This document shows positions 1-7,028 of a DNA stretch of 7,028 nucleotides, in pieces. Numbering within the stretch: position 1 is the stretch's first letter; every line of letters starts with the position of its first letter. The stretch is from Verrucomicrobiota bacterium (GTDB lineage: Bacteria > Verrucomicrobiota > Verrucomicrobiia > Limisphaerales > JACRJZ01), in assembly GCA_022711695.1 (NCBI GenBank), contig JAKLEJ010000184.1, positions 1-7,028 on the forward strand, given 5' to 3'. The notes under the pieces are model-generated. The model was not told where the DNA came from and did no database searches. It worked only from the letters and a program-made list of their open reading frames with translations. The position numbers and the translations under genes are program-made.

Positions 1-1551
1 CGGCGTGGCCCGGGGCCTCAGCGGGATCGGATAGACGGCTGAGACGCCGGGGCGGCGGTAGAGGAGTTCGAGGTTGCCAAATCGGTCGAAATAGTAGAGG
101 CCGGTCTCCGTTTCCTGGCGTTGCCCGGTGTAACCGCCGGAGAGCGGTTCGTGGCTGAAGGCCACAAGGAAATAGTCCTCCGAGAGCGGCCAGGGGCTGT
201 AGTAATAGCTCTTGGGCCAGCCGTCCGCCTCGGGAAAACAGACCTCGGGCGTGAGCCACTCCAGCGCCTCGAAACGGTCCGAGCCCGTCTTCGAGTCCAG
301 ACCGGCGCGCGCGGGATCCAGCAGCACCAGCGTGCCGCCGACGTTGGCGTGATGGCCGCCGGCGACAAAGAGAATTCGGCCGGAACCCGGGATGGCCTTC
401 GCCTGGTAGCACGCCCAGGGCCGCGTGGTGTAATTGCCAAAGAGGCTGGCCGGCGTGGTCCCGTCGGGGTTGCACGTCCACAAACCGTGGAACTTGGCGG
501 CGTTGCGGTCCACGTAATCCCAGCGGGTGTACACCAGGCGGCCGTCGTTCAGAACCGAGGGATGCCACTCGTGCGTTTCGTGAAACGAGAGCGTCCGGAT
601 GTTCCCGCCGTCCGCGTCCAGGCGATGCAGCGTGTAGGCGTGCTCCGGACTGCCCCCGCCGCAGCGCAACTTGCAGCCGCGGCGCGTGGACTGAAACGCC
701 AGCCCGCCATCCGGAAGCGGACACGGGTCGAAGTCGTCGTGCGGTCCGTCGGTGATCTGCCGAAGGCGCGAGCCATCGGCGTTCATGGCCCAGAGGTGAA
801 ACGTGTTGTACTTCACTCCGGGTTGGCCGGGTTCCCTGGCATAGCCCGGTCGCGCGTAGGGGTCTTTGCCTGCGGGATCGGCGAACGCAAAGTAGATCGT
901 CCGGGCGTCGAAGGACAACGCCAGCGTCACGAAATGGCCCCGCCACTCGGGCCCGGGAATGACCGGCCGGGCTTGCAGCGTCCGGCCCGGCCGCTCCAGC
1001 ACGTGGATTCCGCCGCCCGGAACCGGCGTGGGCGCGTCGGGGTTGCGGGCGCCGTTGTCCGGGTTGTTGCCGTGGGCGTAGTACCAGCCGAGGTACTCGT
1101 ACAACATGTAGCCCACGGCCCGGCGGCGTTCCATGAAGAGCAGCGGCTGCGAAGTCACCAGCGGGTTCTTCAGCGCGATCTCCCGCCCAAGGCTCCGGAT
1201 TTGCCGGTAGAGGTCGAGGCGAGCCGGTTCGTCGAGGTTGGCGCTGTTCTCCGCGCGGGCGCCCAGGCGCTCGAGTTCGCTCCGCTCGGCTGCCAGGCTC
1301 CCGAACGCCGTCTGGCTGGCCAGGTTCCGCAGCAGCGTCGCGGCCCGACTCACCGCCGCGCGGATCGCTTCGGGTGACTGCGGGGAACGGCCCACCCGCC
1401 GCTCCTGCAGGTCCCAATCGGCCAGCACGGCGGCGCGCAATTCCGCGGCGCCGGCGGTGGGATCGGTCGGCGCGCCCTCGCCGGCCGTCACGCGGAGAGA
1501 ACCAAGCGCCAGCAGGCCTGCGAGCGTGCCAGTCGCAATGAGCTCTTTCAT
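1..1551 (-). CDS. Exported HZS-alpha-like beta-propeller protein, partial (C-terminus beyond window)
   Basis: The 517 visible residues begin at an ATG and stay open to the left edge. Residues 1-24 look like a signal peptide (MKEL, then a hydrophobic run to about residue 19, then VTA before GEG), so the protein should be exported. Residues 35-130 are mostly helical and charged, ending in ALKNPLVTSQPLLFMERR, a motif typical of this PVC family. Residues 200-510 look like beta-propeller blades: LWAMNADGSRLRQITDGP (253-270), DDFDPCPLPDGGLAFQSTRRG, TLHRLDADGGNIRTLSFHE (307-325), EWHPSVLNDGRLVYTRWDYVDR (328-349, quoted here only as a landmark by its WHPS and YTRWDY cores), LWTCNPDGT, and YQAKAIPGS. 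This pattern matches proteins sharing the middle domain of hydrazine synthase subunit alpha, often annotated as TolB-like. No CxxCH heme motif occurs in the visible part; the closest is CKLRC at 293-297. Homologues can carry a cytochrome-like C-terminus, which would lie outside the window. Hydrazine synthesis should not be inferred; function is unknown. No clear Shine-Dalgarno precedes the start, which I chose for the signal peptide. Confidence 0.5.
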   Translation of the reverse strand, partial: MKELIATGTLAGLLALGSLRVTAGEGAPTDPTAGAAELRAAVLADWDLQERRVGRSPQSPEAIRAAVSRAATLLRNLASQTAFGSLAAERSELERLGARAENSANLDEPARLDLYRQIRSLGREIALKNPLVTSQPLLFMERRRAVGYMLYEYLGWYYAHGNNPDNGARNPDAPTPVPGGGIHVLERPGRTLQARPVIPGPEWRGHFVTLALSFDARTIYFAFADPAGKDPYARPGYAREPGQPGVKYNTFHLWAMNADGSRLRQITDGPHDDFDPCPLPDGGLAFQSTRRGCKLRCGGGSPEHAYTLHRLDADGGNIRTLSFHETHEWHPSVLNDGRLVYTRWDYVDRNAAKFHGLWTCNPDGTTPASLFGNYTTRPWACYQAKAIPGSGRILFVAGGHHANVGGTLVLLDPARAGLDSKTGSDRFEALEWLTPEVCFPEADGWPKSYYYSPWPLSEDYFLVAFSHEPLSGGYTGQRQETETGLYYFDRFGNLELLYRRPGVSAVYPIPLRPRATP

Positions 1552-1970
1552 TCTAATGACAGGCGTTTGTTTTTCTAGGCGTGGCTGGAGTGTGCCCGGA
1601 CAAAAGGGCCTGTTCAAGGCGAATCGAAGAGCATCTGCGCGGCCAGAATAGGGCGATATCAGAGAGGGGTGTCCAAAGCAGTAAGGCAAAAACCGGGGTT
1701 CCACCGGTGAGCGCTGCGATGACGACGCCGGCCCGAAGGACAGTGAAACGCCCGCCGGGCCGCTCAGTGGAGGGCGATGCTCCGTCAGCGCCGGTTCAGT
1801 TCGTCGGGAAAACCGTTGGGGGCGTCCGCAACCAGTTATTGGGCCGGTCCGGGTTGCGCTCAGCCCGTCTGGAGGGCGCAGTTCGTGCCAGAAACGCCAG
1901 CCAATGGCGAACCGTTCTTCAGCAGAGAGCCTGTTCCGGCGCGACCGATACTCCGGGTTGATGGCCGCCG
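1552..1970. other. 419-base intergenic gap without a convincing gene
   Basis: This stretch separates the glgA stop from the start of the HZS-alpha-like gene on the same strand. Open frames exist on both strands, but none has a recognisable product or Shine-Dalgarno, and codon third positions are much less GC-biased than in the flanking genes. No tRNA T-loop consensus is present. It contains a small palindrome at 1692-1708, a 7-bp inverted repeat (1827-1833 with 1852-1858, 18-base loop), and probably the promoter of the leftward gene, which I could not locate with confidence. Confidence 0.6.
1692..1709 (+). repeat. Possible remnant of a dispersed TGVPPV-type intergenic repeat
   Basis: The 18 bases translate in one plus-strand frame as TGVPPV and contain a small palindrome (ACCGG at 1692-1696 facing CCGGT at 1704-1708). 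Intergenic repeats in PVC genomes often produce spurious peptides with TGVPPV, so this may be a decayed copy. Only one copy is visible in the window, so repetition itself is not shown here. Confidence 0.2.
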
Positions 1971-1987
1971 CTACGAACCGGCGGCTA
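1962..1987. terminator. Weak hairpin spanning the glgA stop codon
   Basis: GCCGCCG at 1964-1970 pairs perfectly with CGGCGGC at 1979-1985 around an 8-base loop that contains the glgA stop; one wobble and one A-T pair extend it to nine pairs. No T-run follows in the leftward direction, so if it ends glgA transcription it does so poorly or with help from a factor. A chance palindrome in GC-rich DNA is a real alternative. Confidence 0.2.
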
Positions 1988-3443
1988 GCGCGTCGGTTTC
2001 CTGGAGGGCGCGTTCGTAAACCTGGACGTATTCGAGGCAGGTGCGCTCCCAGGAGAAGTCGGCCTGCATGCCGTTGCGGCGGTAGTGGCGCAGAAGGTCG
2101 GGATGCTGGTAGAGAACCAACGCCTTGTGAATGGCCTTGGTGAGGGCGGCCGCCGAGTATTCCTTGAACTTGATGCCGTCGGCGGCGCCGATGTCTTCGA
2201 TGATGTCCGTGACAGAGTCGTCCAGCCCGCCGACGGCGCGAACGATGGGGACGGTCCCGTAGCGCAGGCTGTACATCTGGTTCAGGCCGCAGGGCTCGAA
2301 GCGCGAGGGCATGAGAAAGAAGTCCGCCCCGGCCTCGATGCGATGGGACAGGCCCTGGTCGTAACCGATGCGGATGGCGGTCTTGTCCGGGAACGCGGCG
2401 GCCAGCTCCTGGAACTTCTCGACGAATCGGGCCTCCCCCGAGCCGAGCAGGACAAATTGCATGGGCTTGGCGAGCATCTGGCCGAGGGCTTCCAGCTCGA
2501 TGTCCACGCCCTTCTGCTCGGAGAGGCGCGAGACCACCCCGAAAAGCGGCACGCCGGCGGCCTGGGGAAGCCCCATTTCCTTTTGCAGGGCGCGTTTTTG
2601 GAAGGCCTTGCCGTTCATCCAGCGGGCGTCGTAGCCGTACTTGAGGTGCGGGTTGCCGCGGGTCTTCCACTCGCCGTAATCCACGCCGTTAAGCACGCCG
2701 GAGAGCACGGCCTGCCGTTTGCGCAACACGCCGTCCAGGCCGCACCCGAACTCGGGGGTGGCGATTTCCCGGGCGTAGCGCGGGCTGACGGTGGTGAGGC
2801 GGTCCGCGAACATGAGCCCGGCTTTGAGGCAACTGAGGAGGTTGTGGAACTCGAGTCCTTCGGCGTGGTAGTAGATCGGGGGCAGATTCGTCAGGGCATA
2901 CTCGTGATAGGGAAAGAGGCCCTGAAAGGCCAGGTTATGCACGGTGAAGAGGGTCTTGGGGGCGGGCCGCCAACCCTCGAAACCCTTCTGATGGGCGACC
3001 AGGAGCGGGACCAGGCCGGTCTGCCAGTCGTGGAGGTGCAGCAGCTCGGGCTGCCAGGGCAGGGTGCGGGCCAGGTGCGCGACGCATTTCGAGAAATAGA
3101 TGAAGCGGGCGGCGTTGTCGGCGTAGTCGCGCCCGTGCTCGCTGTAAAGGCCCGGCCGGTCGTAGAAGTGGGGCTGGTCGATGAAATAAACGGTGAGGTT
3201 CGGGGCAGGCTCGAGGGTGAGGACGTCGGCCTGAACCCGGCCCCAGGTCAGGGGGAGGTCGATCTTCTGTTCCAGCCGTCCCCAGCGGTCGAAGCGCTCG
3301 CGGATGCCCCGGTAGAGCGGCGTGACGACGCCGACCCGGTGGCCGTGGCCGGCCAGGGCCTTGGCCAAGCCATCCACCATGTCGGCCAGGCCGCCGGTCT
3401 TCGAGTAGGGAAAGAGCTCGCTGGTGGCGTGGAGGATTCTCAC
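1971..3443 (-). CDS. glgA: Glycogen synthase (ADP-glucose starch/glycogen glucosyltransferase)
   Basis: The 490-residue product belongs to the GT5 family and should transfer glucose from ADP-glucose to the growing alpha-1,4-glucan chain in the cytoplasm. The N-terminal Rossmann domain opens with MRILHATSELFPYSKTGGLA, containing the nucleotide-sugar binding KTGGL (K15). HDWQTGL (138-144) and TVHNLAFQGLFPY (167-179) follow. The C-terminal half has VSRLSEQKG (304-312), the catalytic-region PSRFEPCGLNQMYSLRYG (379-396, E383) and RAVGGLDDSV, where many relatives have RxTGGLxDTV. Length is normal for bacterial GlgA (about 480 residues). The start is GTG at 3443; it shares GTGA with the serS stop, there is no strong Shine-Dalgarno, and homology begins exactly there. 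A longer open frame upstream is only a shadow inside serS. Translation is therefore probably coupled to serS. No other glycogen gene is visible in the window. Confidence 0.96.
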   Translation of the reverse strand: MRILHATSELFPYSKTGGLADMVDGLAKALAGHGHRVGVVTPLYRGIRERFDRWGRLEQKIDLPLTWGRVQADVLTLEPAPNLTVYFIDQPHFYDRPGLYSEHGRDYADNAARFIYFSKCVAHLARTLPWQPELLHLHDWQTGLVPLLVAHQKGFEGWRPAPKTLFTVHNLAFQGLFPYHEYALTNLPPIYYHAEGLEFHNLLSCLKAGLMFADRLTTVSPRYAREIATPEFGCGLDGVLRKRQAVLSGVLNGVDYGEWKTRGNPHLKYGYDARWMNGKAFQKRALQKEMGLPQAAGVPLFGVVSRLSEQKGVDIELEALGQMLAKPMQFVLLGSGEARFVEKFQELAAAFPDKTAIRIGYDQGLSHRIEAGADFFLMPSRFEPCGLNQMYSLRYGTVPIVRAVGGLDDSVTDIIEDIGAADGIKFKEYSAAALTKAIHKALVLYQHPDLLRHYRRNGMQADFSWERTCLEYVQVYERALQETDALAAGS

Positions 3444-4741
3444 GGGGTGATCCGGTCGGCCTTCAGGTAGGGCTGCAAGGGGGGTGGGATGAGCACGCTG
3501 CCATCGGCCTGCTGGCAGGTCTCGATGAGCGCCACGAACAGCCGCGCCAGGGCCGTCCCGCTGCCGTTGAGGATGTGAGGGAAGCGGTTCTCGCCGGTCG
3601 CGGTCTTGTAACGCAGGTTCATGCGGCGGGCCTGAAAGTCCTCGCAATTCGAGCAGCTCGACACCTCGAGGTACTGGCCCTGGCCGGGGGCCCAGACCTC
3701 GATGTCGTAGGTCTTGGCGCTGGCGAAGCCCATGTCGCCGGTGCACAAGAGGATCACCCGGTAGTGCAGGCCCAGCGTCTGTAGGGCCTTTTCCGCGTTG
3801 CCGACCATCAGCTCCAGCTCGTCGTAACCCTGCTCGGGCTTGACGATCTTGATGAGCTCGACCTTGTCGAACTGGTGCACCCGGATCATGCCGCGGGTGC
3901 CCACGCCCGCGGCGCCCGCTTCGGCGCGGAAACAGGGGCTGTAGGCCACGTAACGGATCGGAAGCTGGCTTTCTTTGAGGATCTCCTCGCGGTGAATGTT
4001 GGCCACCGGGGCCTCGGCGGTGGGCAGGAGGTAAAGCTTGCCCATGGTCCCCGCGTCCAGCCCCTCCTGCGCCGCATAGGCCTGGTCCTCGAACTTCGGG
4101 AACTGCCCCACCCCGGTCATGCAGTGGCGGCCGACGATGTAAGGCGGCGAGACCTCGGTGAAGCCGTGCCCGGTCACGTGCAAATCGAGCAGGAACTGGA
4201 TCAAGGCCCGCTCCAGCCGCGCGCCCCAATTCGTGTAAAGCAGGAAGCCGCTGCCGGAGAGCTTCGCGCCGCGGTCGAAATCCACCAGGCGCAGGGAAGC
4301 GCACAAGTCGGTGTGCGCCTTGGGCTGGAACGGGAACGCCGGTTTGGCGCCCCAGGTCCGAATCTCGGGGTTGTCGTCGGAGGACCGGCCTTGGGGCACG
4401 GAGGCGTGAGGCAGGTTGGGCAGCCGGAGCAGCAGCTTCTCCAGGGCCTCCTCGGTCTCGGTCACCTTGCGGTCCAGCTCGCCAATGCGCTCGCCAATGT
4501 TGCGGGTCTCGGCCTTCTTCGCCTCGGCCTCGTCCTTCTTCTTCTGGCCCATGAGCGCGCCGATCTCCTTGGACACGCGGTTGCGCAGGGCCTTGAGGTT
4601 CTCCACCTCCGTCAGGGTCTGTCGGCGCGCCTCATCCAGCGCCAGGATCGCGTCGATCTGTTGTTCGTCTCCCGCCCCACGCAGGGCCAGGCGCTGACGC
4701 ACCGCCGCCGCCTGGTCGCGGATCATTTTGATGTCGAGCAT
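3440..4741 (-). CDS. serS: Seryl-tRNA synthetase
   Basis: The 433-residue class II aminoacyl-tRNA synthetase charges tRNA-Ser (and tRNA-Sec where present) with serine in the cytoplasm. It starts MLDIKMIRDQ, as SerS usually does. Residues 27-105 are the charged, heptad-like antiparallel coiled-coil arm that grips the long variable arm of tRNA-Ser. The catalytic core shows the serine-binding TAE (241-243), motif 2 with CFRAEAGAAGVGTRGMIRVHQFDKVE (core FRAE at 271-274), EVSSCSNCEDFQARR (359-373), and motif 3 NGSGTALAR ending in R400. Length and domain order are normal. The frame is open a further 40 codons upstream, but that prefix is a proline- and glycine-rich run unlike SerS. A TATAAT box lies six bases before the ATG, so the ATG is probably also the transcript's first base. 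The stop overlaps the glgA start by four bases. Confidence 0.97.
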   Translation of the reverse strand: MLDIKMIRDQAAAVRQRLALRGAGDEQQIDAILALDEARRQTLTEVENLKALRNRVSKEIGALMGQKKKDEAEAKKAETRNIGERIGELDRKVTETEEALEKLLLRLPNLPHASVPQGRSSDDNPEIRTWGAKPAFPFQPKAHTDLCASLRLVDFDRGAKLSGSGFLLYTNWGARLERALIQFLLDLHVTGHGFTEVSPPYIVGRHCMTGVGQFPKFEDQAYAAQEGLDAGTMGKLYLLPTAEAPVANIHREEILKESQLPIRYVAYSPCFRAEAGAAGVGTRGMIRVHQFDKVELIKIVKPEQGYDELELMVGNAEKALQTLGLHYRVILLCTGDMGFASAKTYDIEVWAPGQGQYLEVSSCSNCEDFQARRMNLRYKTATGENRFPHILNGSGTALARLFVALIETCQQADGSVLIPPPLQPYLKADRITP

Positions 4742-4747
4742 CGGCGG

Positions 4748-4775
4748 ATTATAGGGGCGAGCGGCCGGCGGGCAA
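4748..4775 (-). promoter_or_regulatory. serS promoter, predicted leaderless
   Basis: On the minus strand a perfect TATAAT (4753 to 4748) is preceded, after a 16-base spacer, by TTGCCC (4775 to 4770), four of six bases matching the TTGACA consensus. Exactly six bases (CCGCCG) separate TATAAT from the serS ATG, which puts the expected transcription start on the A of the ATG. The AT-rich box stands out in very GC-rich surroundings. No Shine-Dalgarno could be present on such a transcript. Confidence 0.65.
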
Positions 4776-4822
4776 GCCTTGGCGCGCCCTGAACCTCCGC
4801 CGCGCGTCTCCGGGCCCGGGGA

Positions 4823-4852
4823 GGCTGGCCATGGGCGAACGCCCGGCCAGCC
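4823..4852. repeat. Near-perfect inverted repeat between divergent promoters
   Basis: GGCTGGCC (4823-4830) pairs with GGCCAGCC (4845-4852), and GGGC (4833-4836) pairs with GCCC (4841-4844) around a GAAC loop; the only imperfection is a bulged AT at 4831-4832. The 12 pairs lie upstream of both the serS promoter and the rightward promoter candidate. No T-run follows on either side, so it does not look like an intrinsic terminator. A protein-binding palindrome or a dispersed repeat unit are possible readings. Confidence 0.45.
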
Positions 4853-4894
4853 GGGGCGCATGGGGGACGGGAACTCGAAGCGCCGTTTGCGCGC

Positions 4895-4923
4895 TTGTCG
4901 CGCCGCGAAAGATGCGGTAAGGT
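4895..4923 (+). promoter_or_regulatory. Candidate promoter for the cytidylate-kinase-like gene
   Basis: TTGTCG (4895-4900) and TAAGGT (4918-4923) are separated by 17 bases. The -35 candidate matches TTGACA at four of six positions and the -10 candidate keeps only T, A and final T of TATAAT. It would give a 5' leader of roughly 70 bases ahead of the gene at 5001. It is the best rightward candidate I see, but weak. Confidence 0.3.
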
Positions 4924-4990
4924 AGAGCAGTGAACCAGAGACAACGAGTCGAATGGTGGAGGTTGTCGTTCAGCAGAACCGTCAAGGCAA

Positions 4991-4995
4991 AGGAG
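4991..4995 (+). promoter_or_regulatory. Shine-Dalgarno AGGAG fixing the start at 5001
   Basis: AGGAG, preceded by more purines, sits five bases before the ATG at 5001. This favours that ATG over the in-frame ATG at 4953, which has no comparable site. It is the only strong Shine-Dalgarno among the four gene starts in the window. Confidence 0.8.
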
Positions 4996-5000
4996 CTTTC

Positions 5001-5723
5001 ATGAGTGCAGGATCAGACTTGGGCCGGTGTCTGGCTTACATCGGCTGCCATCTCACGCCGGCCGCGCAGCATGGAGACCGCCAGGCGCAGGCGCACGCGC
5101 GGCCGTCCATCACCCTCTCGCGCCAGACCGGCTCGGGAGCCATGGAGATTGCCCGGCGCCTGGCCGAGTTTCTGCACACGGAGGCCCCGGGCCCGTGCGG
5201 CTGGGCGGTGTTCGACAAGAACCTGGTGGCCAAGATGCTCGAGGAGCACGACCTGCCCCAGCAGATCGCCCAATTCCTGCCCGAGGACCACATCTCGCGC
5301 ATTCGCGACACGGTCGAAGAGCTGCTGGGCCTGCATCCGCCCTCCGAGACTCTGATTCGGCAGATCAGCGAGACGGTGGTGCACCTGGCCGGGTTGGGCC
5401 ACGTGATTCTGGTGGGGCGCGCCACCAACGTGATCACCCAGGGCATGGCCAACGTGTTCCACGTCCGCATCGTCGCCCCCGTCGAGAAGCGCGTGAACCA
5501 GGTGATGACGGTGTCGCGCCAGAGCCGCGAGGCGGCCCTGGAATTCATCAGGAAGGAGGATGCCGCCCGCCGCCGCTACCTCAAGGACTACTTTCGCTGC
5601 GATCCCGATGACGCGCTGGGCTACGACCTGGTGCTGAACACGGGTCGTTTCGAGGCCCAGGCGGCAGCCCACCTGATTGGCGAAGCCTTCCTGGCCTGGT
5701 CTCGCCGGGCCCCGGGCAAATGA
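5001..5723 (+). CDS. Cytidylate-kinase-like family protein
   Basis: The 240-residue soluble protein fits the cytidylate-kinase-like family (Cytidylate_kin2 type), P-loop-fold proteins related to CMP kinase whose substrates are mostly unknown. After a 35-residue N-terminal segment comes the nucleotide-binding strand and loop ITLSRQTGSGAMEIARRLAE (37-56). This has GSG but not the GK[ST] of a true Walker A, as is common in the family. Further landmarks are WAVFDKNLV (68-76), DTVEELLGLHPPS (103-115), HVILVGRATNVI (134-145), HVRIVAPVEKRV (154-165), the basic EDAARRRYLKDYF (186-198, equivalent to the lid arginines of NMP kinases) and GYDLVLNTGRF (207-217). There is no signal peptide or membrane segment. 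It is transcribed divergently from serS and converges on groEL, so it appears to be a single-gene unit. It should not be named cmk; true CMP kinase activity is not shown. The family call is firm, the function is not. Confidence 0.85.
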   Translation: MSAGSDLGRCLAYIGCHLTPAAQHGDRQAQAHARPSITLSRQTGSGAMEIARRLAEFLHTEAPGPCGWAVFDKNLVAKMLEEHDLPQQIAQFLPEDHISRIRDTVEELLGLHPPSETLIRQISETVVHLAGLGHVILVGRATNVITQGMANVFHVRIVAPVEKRVNQVMTVSRQSREAALEFIRKEDAARRRYLKDYFRCDPDDALGYDLVLNTGRFEAQAAAHLIGEAFLAWSRRAPGK

Positions 5724-5726
5724 AAA

Positions 5727-5761
5727 CGGGGCCGGCGTGAGCCGGCCCCGGTGCGTTTTCA
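5727..5761. terminator. Bidirectional intrinsic terminator between convergent genes
   Basis: CGGGGCCGGC (5727-5736) pairs perfectly with GCCGGCCCCG (5741-5750) around a GTGA loop. Rightward, a TTTT run lies at 5756-5759; leftward, the AAAA at 5723-5726 reads as TTTT directly after the stem. The flanks TGAAAAC (5721-5727) and GTTTTCA (5755-5761) are themselves an inverted repeat. It can thus end both the kinase-like gene, whose stop is at 5721-5723, and groEL, whose stop is at 5782-5784. Confidence 0.85.
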
Positions 5762-5781
5762 GTTCTGTCCCGAAGAGCGGA

Positions 5782-7028
<1,247 letters not shown>

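Noticed and set aside
121..1377. Long plus-strand open frame (418 codons)
   Set aside because: It is the antisense shadow of the HZS-alpha-like gene; its product is a valine- and arginine-rich sequence with no recognisable domain.
1..1551. Annotation as hydrazine synthase subunit alpha
   Set aside because: Family resemblance covers a propeller domain only; there is no visible heme motif and no partner subunits or anammox genes in the window.
1581..1961. Plus-strand open frame of 126 codons in the gap
   Set aside because: It starts at GTG without a Shine-Dalgarno, its product matches nothing I recognise, and it contains the TGVPPV word typical of translated repeats.
1552..1990. The HZS-alpha-like frame stays open upstream of 1551 to beyond the glgA stop
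   Set aside because: No ATG occurs there, only GTG or TTG codons; third positions are far less GC-biased than in the gene; and a good signal peptide begins at the ATG at 1551. Chance openness in GC-rich DNA is the simpler explanation.
3444..4304. Upstream extension of the glgA frame to an ATG at 4304
   Set aside because: It lies wholly inside serS in another frame, and GlgA homology starts exactly at the GTG at 3443.
4742..4861. 40-residue N-terminal extension of SerS from an ATG at 4861
   Set aside because: The extension is proline- and glycine-rich and unlike SerS; it would run through the TATAAT promoter and the inverted repeat.
4940..4967. GACAAC/GTTGTC inverted repeat in the leader of the kinase-like gene
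   Set aside because: It has only six pairs around a 16-base loop; too weak to call a riboswitch or attenuator.
4953..5000. Earlier ATG for the kinase-like gene at 4953
   Set aside because: It has no good Shine-Dalgarno, whereas the ATG at 5001 has AGGAG five bases upstream; the additional 16 residues would include the Shine-Dalgarno itself.

Overview
The window is a GC-rich bacterial chromosome segment with five protein genes, two of them cut by the window edges. Gene content points to the PVC superphylum and most likely Verrucomicrobiota. The pointers are a secreted protein of the hydrazine-synthase-alpha-like beta-propeller family, which is widespread in Planctomycetota and Verrucomicrobiota, a divergent cytidylate-kinase-like protein of a type I associate with Verrucomicrobiota, and a GroEL with a short GHGGMGG tail. 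This taxonomic call is an inference from remembered family distributions, not from a search.

Layout, left to right. (1) 1-1551, minus strand: the N-terminal 517 residues of an exported HZS-alpha-like protein, running off the left edge. (2) 1552-1970: a 419-base gap with no convincing gene; it holds a short TGVPPV-encoding palindromic stretch that resembles dispersed PVC repeats. (3) 1971-3443 minus, glgA (glycogen synthase), and 3440-4741 minus, serS (seryl-tRNA synthetase). They overlap by the four bases GTGA, so they form a translationally coupled serS-glgA unit. (4) 4742-5000: a divergent promoter region. It has a clear TATAAT box for serS placed so that transcription should start on the A of the serS ATG (a leaderless mRNA), a 12-bp-stem inverted repeat, and a weaker promoter candidate facing right. 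(5) 5001-5723 plus: a cytidylate-kinase-like protein with a good Shine-Dalgarno. (6) 5727-5761: a strong bidirectional terminator between convergent genes. (7) 5782-7028 minus: the C-terminal 414 residues of GroEL, whose N-terminus lies beyond the right edge.

Most of the window is housekeeping: translation (serS), carbon storage (glgA), protein folding (groEL). I see no defence system, mobile element, CRISPR array or RNA gene. The least understood pieces are the HZS-alpha-like exported protein, the kinase-like protein without a canonical Walker A lysine, and the architecture of the serS promoter region.
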